This document shows, piece by piece, positions 58,469 to 64,000 of a stretch of 64,000 nucleotides of DNA; position 1 is the first letter of the stretch, and the number at the start of each line of letters is the position of its first letter. The position numbers and the translations under genes were made by a program. Location of the stretch: contig NZ_CABVHJ010000003.1 in the NCBI RefSeq assembly GCF_902497745.1, positions 108,192-172,191 of the forward strand. Reading direction: 5' to 3'. The notes under the pieces were generated by a model. It was not told the DNA's origin and did no database searches. It worked only from the letters and a program-made list of their open reading frames with translations. The stretch is from Pseudomonas fluorescens. GTDB taxonomy: Bacteria; Pseudomonadota; Gammaproteobacteria; Pseudomonadales; Pseudomonadaceae.

Positions 58469-58776
58469 TGCTGAGCCTCCTTGAGAATCGCATTGTTCAG
58501 ATCGTCAAACTCGCCATTGGCGCGGCGCACATAGATAGCGGTAAGGATGAATGCCGAAAGAATCAGTCCGACACCGATCGGGATGCCCCAGGTAATCGAG
58601 GACTCAGGACTGAGTTTCGCGCCCAGAATATGCGGCCCGTAAGCGATCAGAAGAATGAAGCCAGAGTAAAGCCCGAGCATGATCGCCGAGAGTATCCAGG
58701 CGAACTTTTCCCTTTTTCGCACCAGCTCCTTGAATCGGGGACTGTTTTGAATCGAGAGGTAAATGCTGTCGTTCAT
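58465..58776 (-). CDS. yjcH: DUF485 membrane protein, ActP partner (YjcH)
   Basis: A 103-aa protein with two hydrophobic helices. DUF485 features are [19 protein letters not shown] and [20 protein letters not shown] followed by [13 protein letters not shown]485 proteins are regularly co-encoded with ActP and are probably needed for its assembly or activity. The longer frame to 58899 has no family match at its start. ATGA overlap couples it to actP. Confidence 0.95.
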   Translation of the reverse strand: MNDSIYLSIQNSPRFKELVRKREKFAWILSAIMLGLYSGFILLIAYGPHILGAKLSPESSITWGIPIGVGLILSAFILTAIYVRRANGEFDDLNNAILKEAQQ

Positions 58777-58908
58777 TGTTTTTATCCTCGCAGCACAGAT
58801 TATTGTTGGAACATAGCTAATGTATGCGGCTGCGAGCGCGGTAACAGACGACCTTAGTAGTAGAACGCCATGACACTTTTGCCAATTTCCGGTACACACA
58901 AAACAACT

Positions 58909-58997
58909 GTGGGAGCGAGCTTGCTCGCGAGGGCGTCGGATCAGTCGATATTTGCATCAACTGACAAATCGCATTCGCGAGCAAGCTCGCTCCCACA
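58909..58997. repeat. REP doublet, CTTG variant, arms outward
   Basis: TGTGGGAGCGAGCTTGCTCGCG and its complement enclose about 45 bases between yjcH's upstream region and the end of betX. Confidence 0.92.
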
Positions 58998-59016
58998 GGT
59001 TTAGGCGGTAAAGCTT

Positions 59017-59868
59017 TTATTTAGTCCAGTCAGCCACGCGATCCGGGTGCTTGGCCACCCAATCCTTGGCCGCTGCGTCAGGCTTGGCGCCGTCCTGAAT
59101 CGCCAGCATGACTTCGCCGATTTCGTCTTTCGACGCCCACTGGAAGTTCTTCAGGAACTTGGCCACTTCCGGTGCTTTGGTCGCCAGCTCTTTGCTGCCG
59201 ATGCTGTTCACGGTTTCAGCCGCGCCATACACGCCTTTCGGATCGTCGAGGAAGCGCAGTTTCCACTTGGCGAACATCCAGTGCGGCACCCAACCGGTGA
59301 CGGCGATGGATTCGTTTTTCTTCTCGGCACGGGTCAGCTCGGCGATCATGCCGGCGCCGGAACTGGCCTTGAGGGAATACTTGTCGAGGCCGTAATCCTT
59401 GATCGCCTGATCAGTCTTGAGCATCACACCCGAACCGGCATCGATGCCGACGATACGGTTTTTGAAGGTGTCATCGGTTTTCAGGTCTTCGATCGACTTG
59501 GCTTTCACATACTCCGGCACGATCAGGCCGATTTTCGCATCCTTGAAGTTCGGGCCGTAATCGACGACCTGATCCTTGTTCTTCGTCCAGTATTCGCCGT
59601 GAGTCACGGGCAGCCAGGCCGAGAGCATGGCGTCGAGTTTGCCGGTGGCTACGCCCTGCCACATGATCCCGGTGGCGACGGCTTGCAGCTTCACGTCGTA
59701 GCCGAGTTTCTGTTTGATCACTTCGGCCGCCACGTGGGTGGTCGCGACGCTGTCGGACCAACCGTCAACGTAACCGATGTTCAGGGTCTGTTTTTCTGCG
59801 CTGGCGAAAGTGGAGCTCATCGCAAGCACCAGAGCGGCACCTGCGCCTAAAAGTCGTCGCATCTTCAT
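59017..59868 (-). CDS. betX: orphan betaine/choline-type ABC substrate-binding protein (BetX-like)
   Basis: A 283-aa periplasmic binding protein of the OpuAC family. The signal peptide ends TFASA|EKQ. The mature part shows IGYVDGWSDSVATTH, an aromatic ligand box with Trp (GIMWQG, AWLPVTHGEYW, GWVPHWMFAKW). No permease or ATPase gene is adjacent, so it must share a transporter encoded elsewhere, as BetX does with the Cbc system. Its place beside yjcH-actP matches PA3236. ATG 59868 with GGGAAG upstream is the start; the longer frame to 59934 precedes the signal peptide. Glycine betaine is the expected ligand. Confidence 0.9.
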   Translation of the reverse strand: MKMRRLLGAGAALVLAMSSTFASAEKQTLNIGYVDGWSDSVATTHVAAEVIKQKLGYDVKLQAVATGIMWQGVATGKLDAMLSAWLPVTHGEYWTKNKDQVVDYGPNFKDAKIGLIVPEYVKAKSIEDLKTDDTFKNRIVGIDAGSGVMLKTDQAIKDYGLDKYSLKASSGAGMIAELTRAEKKNESIAVTGWVPHWMFAKWKLRFLDDPKGVYGAAETVNSIGSKELATKAPEVAKFLKNFQWASKDEIGEVMLAIQDGAKPDAAAKDWVAKHPDRVADWTK

Positions 59869-60196
59869 CGTTACTTCCCCGAAATGCTGCGCCCGACGGA
59901 TGCCGGGCATCGTCAACGTATTGTTATGGTGCACAGCGCCCCCATCACGCCTGACCGCAAACCAACTCGAACATCAGCGGAGTACTGATGCCATGATCAT
60001 CAACCTGACGCCGCAGGCGACCTGCTCTGTCAGCGACCTCAAGGCAACGAGAAACGACATCAGAAGGCCATTAATCGCGGCTATATAAATGACGCCAGAT
60101 AATCCGCCCGAACTTTGCATGTGCAAATCATGCAGGTCACCAACCCCTCTATAAATGCAGGTAACATGCCTCGCTTTGCAGCCACTCGGCCTGACC
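59869..60196. promoter_or_regulatory. 328-bp divergent promoter region, betX / GH17 gene
   Basis: No gene is seen. It must hold promoters for both divergent genes. AT-rich hexamers such as TATAAA (60151) and TATATAAA (60082) are present but I cannot pair them with good -35 boxes. Confidence 0.45.
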
Positions 60197-61750
60197 ATGT
60201 CCGCGACTTCCCGTTTCCCCTTTCTGCCTTATCTCTTCGCCTGCCTGCTCGGGCTGTTTGCCCTCGGGGGCTTCTGGTACGGCCTCGGCCAACCGGTGAT
60301 TCTGCCGGATGCGGCGACGCCGACGCACAAGCTGCAGTGCGCCTCGTACACACCGTTCGATAAAGACCAATCACCGTTCGACGTGCCATTCAAACTGCGC
60401 CCGGAGCGCATGGACGCCGACCTTGCGTTGCTGGCGACTCGCTTCGAGTGCATTCGTACCTATTCGATGACGGGCCTTGAGGCGCTGCCGGATCTGGCGC
60501 GTAAACATGGTCTGAAATTGATGATCGGTGCCTGGGTCAACAGCAACCCGGTGGACACCGAGAAAGAAGTCGACCTGCTGATCGCCTCGGCCAACGCCAA
60601 CCCGGACGTGGTCAGTGCAGTGATCGTCGGTAACGAGGCGCTGCTGCGCAAAGAAGTCACCGGCGCGCAACTGGTTCGACTGATCAACAAGGTCAAGAGC
60701 CAGATCAAGCAACCGGTCACCTACGCCGATGTCTGGGAGTTCTGGCTCAAGCATCCGGAGGTCGCGCCGGCGGTGGACTTCCTGACCATTCACCTCCTGC
60801 CGTACTGGGAAGATGATCCATCGAACATCGACGTCGCCCTGCAGCATGTCGCGGATGTGCGCCAAGTGTTCGGCAATAAGTTCGCACCGAAAGACGTGAT
60901 GATCGGTGAAACCGGCTGGCCGAGCGAAGGCCGCCAGCGTGAGACCGCCCTGCCGAGCCGGGTCAACGAGGCCAAATTCATTCGTGGTTTTGTCGCGATG
61001 GCCGAGAAGGAAGGCTGGCACTACAACCTGATCGAAGCCTTTGACCAGCCGTGGAAGCGCGGCAGCGAAGGTGCGGTTGGCGGTTATTGGGGCCTGTTCG
61101 ATGCCGATCGTCAGGACAAGGGTGTGCTGGCCGGGCCGATGACCAACGTGCCGTACTGGAAGGAATGGCTGGCGGTCGGTGGTTTGATTTTTCTTGGCAC
61201 ACTGATCCTTGGCGGTCGTGTTCGTACCACGCGCTCGGCTTTGGTGTTGCCATTGCTCGGCGCCCTCGCCGCTTGCTCGATGGGCGCCTGGGGTGATCTG
61301 GCGCGGTTGACCACACGGTTTACCAGCGAATGGCTGTGGGTCGGCTTGCTGACCGCGTTGAACCTGTTGGTGTTGGCCCATGCGGCACTGACGCTGAGCG
61401 CGCGCACTGGCTGGCGTCAACGGGCGTTCAATCTGCTGGAACGTCGCGCTGGCTGGCTGGTTGCGGCGACAGGTTTTGCTGCGGCGGTGATGATGCTGGA
61501 GATGGTCTTCGATCCGCGTTATCGCAGCTTTGCGAGCATGGCGTTTGTGCTGCCGGCGCTGGTTTATCTGTGTCGGCCGGTCAGCGTGCCGCGTCGCGAG
61601 ATTGCCCTGCTGACGTTTATTGTCGGCGCGGGGATTGCGCCGCAGTTGTATCAGGAAGGGTTGCAGAATCAGCAGGCGTGGGGTTGGGCGTTGGCGAGTT
61701 TGTTGATGGTTGCTGCACTGTGGCGCTGCCTGCGCGTTCGCAAGGGCTGA
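60197..61750 (+). CDS. GH17-type membrane-bound beta-glucan enzyme
   Basis: A 517-aa protein with an N-terminal membrane anchor (about residues 10-30), a glycoside hydrolase family 17-like TIM barrel (about 45-330) and a C-terminal region of five or six hydrophobic spans. The acid/base Glu is in VIVGNEALLRKEV and the nucleophile Glu in MIGETGWPSEGR. Pseudomonas homologues are annotated as beta-(1-6) glucan synthases, acting as transglycosylases on glucans. ATG 60197 is chosen; the Shine-Dalgarno is weak. A bacterial GH17 fused to membrane spans suggests periplasmic glucan remodelling. Confidence 0.85.
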   Translation: MSATSRFPFLPYLFACLLGLFALGGFWYGLGQPVILPDAATPTHKLQCASYTPFDKDQSPFDVPFKLRPERMDADLALLATRFECIRTYSMTGLEALPDLARKHGLKLMIGAWVNSNPVDTEKEVDLLIASANANPDVVSAVIVGNEALLRKEVTGAQLVRLINKVKSQIKQPVTYADVWEFWLKHPEVAPAVDFLTIHLLPYWEDDPSNIDVALQHVADVRQVFGNKFAPKDVMIGETGWPSEGRQRETALPSRVNEAKFIRGFVAMAEKEGWHYNLIEAFDQPWKRGSEGAVGGYWGLFDADRQDKGVLAGPMTNVPYWKEWLAVGGLIFLGTLILGGRVRTTRSALVLPLLGALAACSMGAWGDLARLTTRFTSEWLWVGLLTALNLLVLAHAALTLSARTGWRQRAFNLLERRAGWLVAATGFAAAVMMLEMVFDPRYRSFASMAFVLPALVYLCRPVSVPRREIALLTFIVGAGIAPQLYQEGLQNQQAWGWALASLLMVAALWRCLRVRKG

Positions 61751-61772
61751 TTTTCAGCGAGGCTAAAGACCT

Positions 61773-61839
61773 CTTCGCGAGCAAGCTCGCTCCCACAGGA
61801 GAATGCATTCCAAATGTGGGAGCGAGCTTGCTCGCGAAG
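61773..61839. repeat. REP doublet, CTTG variant
   Basis: Inverted REP cores with about 18 bases between them, in the gap between two convergent genes. Confidence 0.93.
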
Positions 61840-61847
61840 ACTGATTG

Positions 61848-62216
61848 TCAGGCGCTGCGAGTTGCTCTGACCAACCGCAACCCGGCAATCACCAACGCAA
61901 ACACCGCCAACGTCGTGTTGTACAACGCCAGAGCTGGCACTCCGAATACCAGCGCCAGCACCGCCAGCCACCACCCTGCCCGCCCCGGCAAGACAAAACC
62001 GATCAACGCCGCACCCAACGCCGTCCAGCCCAATACCTTGAAATGAATCATCAACCCAAGGTTCGAACGCAGCTGGCATTCCCAGCGACTGGCCTCATCC
62101 ACGCAGATACCGACCCACCGCCCGTCTTCCATAAAGCCATAACGCGTGCCATAGCTGGCGGCCAACCATAACGGCAACAGAACGAGCAGCAGAATCACGG
62201 GCAAGCGGCGGGACAT
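61848..62216 (-). CDS. hypothetical membrane protein (122 aa)
   Basis: A small protein with three to four hydrophobic helices: residues 4-22 (LPVILLLVLLPLWLAASYG), about 60-78, about 83-100 and a last one near the C-terminus. Between helices 1 and 2 is a soluble loop with two Cys (GICVDEASRWECQLRSN) that could form a disulfide in the periplasm. GGAG six bases before ATG 62216 sets the start. No family is recognised. Confidence 0.8.
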   Translation of the reverse strand: MSRRLPVILLLVLLPLWLAASYGTRYGFMEDGRWVGICVDEASRWECQLRSNLGLMIHFKVLGWTALGAALIGFVLPGRAGWWLAVLALVFGVPALALYNTTLAVFALVIAGLRLVRATRSA

Positions 62217-62440
62217 GAAACACTCCAATCTTCGGAAATCGGCGGCCAGCTTAATCTGCCGCCAGCCGTGTGCAAGAACTAACAACTGTTAACTGTTCAT
62301 TCGGGGCGTGCAAAGTGTATCGTCCAGCTACTATTACTCCGAATTCTGCCTGTTTGGTGCCGCAGCATGGCACTTTGGCGCAAGCCCGGTGGTCATAGCC
62401 TGCGAACTTCATTCGGCACCTTCCTCTAAGGGATCTAGTC

Positions 62441-63739
62441 ATGCTCCGTTCCTTGCGCTTCGCCGCGCTGTTCAGCGGCCTTATTTTGAGTGCGTCCGCA
62501 CTGGCGGTGGATATCGATGCCGCCAGCTATGGCTACCCGCTGACCAATCCGTTCGAGGCGACCATCGCCACGACCCCGCCCGATTTACGCCCGGAGCTGC
62601 CACTGGACGACGATATCAATCAGTCGGACCGCAGCCTGACGTTGCGCCCGGAGCGAGAGTTCATCCTGCCGGACAACTTCTGGGCAGTGAAAAAGCTCAC
62701 CTATCGCATCGCCACCCAAGACAAACCGGCACCGCTGATTTTCCTGATCGCCGGCACCGGCGCACGCTATGACAGCACGCTCAACGAATATCTGAAAAAG
62801 CTCTACTACAAGGCCGGCTACCACGTCGTGCAGTTGTCGTCGCCGACCAGTTTCGACTTCATCAGCGCCGCCTCGCGTTTCGCCACCCCGGGCGTAACCA
62901 AGGAAGACGCCGAAGACATGTACCGGGTGATGCAGGCCGTACGGGCGCAGAATCCGAAACTGCCGGTGACCGAGTATTACCTGACCGGCTACAGCCTCGG
63001 TGCTCTTGATGCTGCGTTCGTCGCGCATCTGGACGAGACGCGCCGCAGCTTCAACTTCAAGAAAGTCTTGCTGCTCAATCCGCCGGTCAACCTTTACACC
63101 TCGGTCACCAACCTCGACAAACTGGTGCAGACCGAAGTCAAAGGCATCAACACCAGCACCACATTCTACGAGCTGGTGCTGTCCAAACTGACCCGCTACT
63201 TCCAGCAGAAAGGCTACATCGACCTCAACGATGCGCTGCTCTACGACTTCCAGCAGTCCAAGCAACACCTGACCAACGAACAGATGGCGATGTTGATTGG
63301 CACCTCGTTCCGCTTCTCCGCGGCCGATATCGCCTTCACCTCGGACCTGATCAACCGCCGTGGCCTGATTACCCCGCCGAAATTCCCGATCACCGAAGGC
63401 ACCAGCCTCACGCCGTTCCTCAAGCGTGCGCTGCAATGCGATTTCGATTGCTACCTGACCGATCAAGTGATTCCGATGTGGCGTGCGCGCACCGATGGCG
63501 GCAGCCTGCTGCAACTGATCGATCAGGTCAGCCTGTATGCGCTGAAGGATTATCTGCATGACAGCCCGAAAATCGCTGTGATGCATAACGCCGACGACGT
63601 GATCCTCGGCCCGGGCGACCTCGGTTTCCTGCGCAAGACCTTCGGTGATCGCCTGACCGTTTACCCACTGGGTGGCCACTGCGGCAACCTTAACTACCGC
63701 GTCAACAGCGACGCCATGCTGGAGTTCTTCCGTGGCTAA
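62441..63739 (+). CDS. periplasmic alpha/beta-hydrolase-fold protein upstream of mlaA
   Basis: A 432-aa exported protein with a signal peptide (LFSGLILSASALA). The nucleophile elbow is TGYSLGALD with Ser185, an oxyanion-type turn LIAGTGARYDS lies earlier, and the His is probably in YPLGGHCGNLN near the C-terminus. This suggests a serine esterase, lipase or acyltransferase. Homologues are sometimes labelled serine/threonine kinase, for which I see no motif. Its end overlaps the GTG of mlaA by eight bases, so a role in outer-membrane lipid handling is inferred. Confidence 0.82.
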   Translation: MLRSLRFAALFSGLILSASALAVDIDAASYGYPLTNPFEATIATTPPDLRPELPLDDDINQSDRSLTLRPEREFILPDNFWAVKKLTYRIATQDKPAPLIFLIAGTGARYDSTLNEYLKKLYYKAGYHVVQLSSPTSFDFISAASRFATPGVTKEDAEDMYRVMQAVRAQNPKLPVTEYYLTGYSLGALDAAFVAHLDETRRSFNFKKVLLLNPPVNLYTSVTNLDKLVQTEVKGINTSTTFYELVLSKLTRYFQQKGYIDLNDALLYDFQQSKQHLTNEQMAMLIGTSFRFSAADIAFTSDLINRRGLITPPKFPITEGTSLTPFLKRALQCDFDCYLTDQVIPMWRARTDGGSLLQLIDQVSLYALKDYLHDSPKIAVMHNADDVILGPGDLGFLRKTFGDRLTVYPLGGHCGNLNYRVNSDAMLEFFRG

Positions 63740-64000
63740 ATATCTCCTGCTGATTGCAGCGCTTCTCTGCGCAGGCGTGGCCCAGGCCGATAACAGTAAA
63801 GCCAACGCGCCGGTCGTCGTCGACAGCGACGGCTTCAAGGAGCCGCTGTCCAAACTCAAATTCAACCCGGGTCTGGATCAGCGCGAATTCGAGCGCTCGA
63901 CGCTCAACGCGCTGAACGTCTACGACCCGCTGGAATCGTGGAACCGCCGGGTTTACCACTTCAACTATCGCTTCGACCAATGGGTGTTCCTGCCGGTGGT
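63732..64000 (+). CDS. mlaA: MlaA (VacJ) family protein, 5' part only
   Basis: The first 89 codons are present. GTG at 63732, with GGAG upstream, overlaps the preceding gene by eight bases. A signal peptide (KYLLLIAALLCAGVAQA) is followed by a variable stretch and then the family start NVYDPLESWNRRVYHFNYRFD. MlaA removes misplaced phospholipids from the outer leaflet of the outer membrane with the Mla system. I see no lipobox Cys in this stretch, so it may be soluble rather than a lipoprotein. Confidence 0.92.
   Translation, partial: MAKYLLLIAALLCAGVAQADNSKANAPVVVDSDGFKEPLSKLKFNPGLDQREFERSTLNALNVYDPLESWNRRVYHFNYRFDQWVFLPV

Overview
The window is chromosomal DNA of a fluorescent Pseudomonas, most likely of the P. 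fluorescens group. This rests on gene order (a gltA / sdhCDAB / sucAB-lpd-sucCD block, the actP-yjcH-betX trio, purMN beside a DUF2066 gene), on uniformly high GC, and on many REP doublets with the core GGGAGCGAGC(C/T)TGCTCGC. I see no rRNA, tRNA, CRISPR array, integrase, transposase or prophage block. The content is mostly core housekeeping with small lineage-specific genes between.

Layout. 1-5.4 kb: the 3' part of a transporter-fused hybrid histidine kinase (MxtR/CrbS type), rmuC and a small Sel1-like protein. 5.4-6.4 kb: a gene-poor stretch. 6.4-11.4 kb: a 74-aa hypothetical protein, a 160-aa protein resembling phage structural/lysozyme-like proteins, a FadL-type porin, a glutathione peroxidase, and an MFS transporter with its MarR regulator and two matching palindromic operators. 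11.5-20.9 kb: a ten-gene late cobalamin operon (cobO-cobB-bluB-cbiB-cobD-cobQ-cobU-cobT-cobC-cobS) read leftward behind a cobalamin riboswitch. 21-28 kb: a hypothetical protein, a quinoprotein sugar dehydrogenase lipoprotein, two NlpC/P60 lipoproteins, hda, an AI-2E/PerM transporter and a DUF2066 protein. 28-36 kb: purM-purN-DUF3108, a chemoreceptor, an amidohydrolase, OsmC, pirin and dienelactone hydrolase. 36-42.3 kb: htpG, two PaaI thioesterases, a small lipoprotein, MAPEG, DUF599 and brnQ. 42.7-55.7 kb: the TCA cluster, with gltA divergent from the leftward sdh, suc and lpd genes. 55.7-64 kb: a repeat island, acetate permease with its DUF485 partner, an orphan betaine-binding protein, a GH17-type membrane enzyme, a small membrane protein, a periplasmic alpha/beta-hydrolase-fold protein and the start of mlaA.

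How it fits together. The cob genes cover a,c-diamide formation, adenosylation, amidation, the aminopropanol arm, DMB synthesis and nucleotide-loop assembly. The riboswitch and a terminator directly after it provide B12 feedback. The TCA cluster supplies citrate synthase, 2-oxoglutarate dehydrogenase, succinyl-CoA synthetase and succinate dehydrogenase, and two of its intergenic gaps hold structured leaders. The MxtR/CrbS-type kinase at the left edge belongs to a system known to control acetate uptake and activation, and the actP-yjcH pair at the right edge is a plausible target.

Less ordinary points: REP doublets sit at exactly the two junctions of the cob operon that are not translationally coupled, and one encodes the CobB C-terminus; a MarR gene is probably translated from a leaderless mRNA under its own operator; a 40-aa membrane protein shares an ATGA overlap with the MFS gene; an orphan intrinsic terminator suggests a small RNA beside brnQ; and a roughly 0.9-kb inverted-repeat island lies between gltA and actP. 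I found no clear undescribed multi-gene defence or biosynthetic system.
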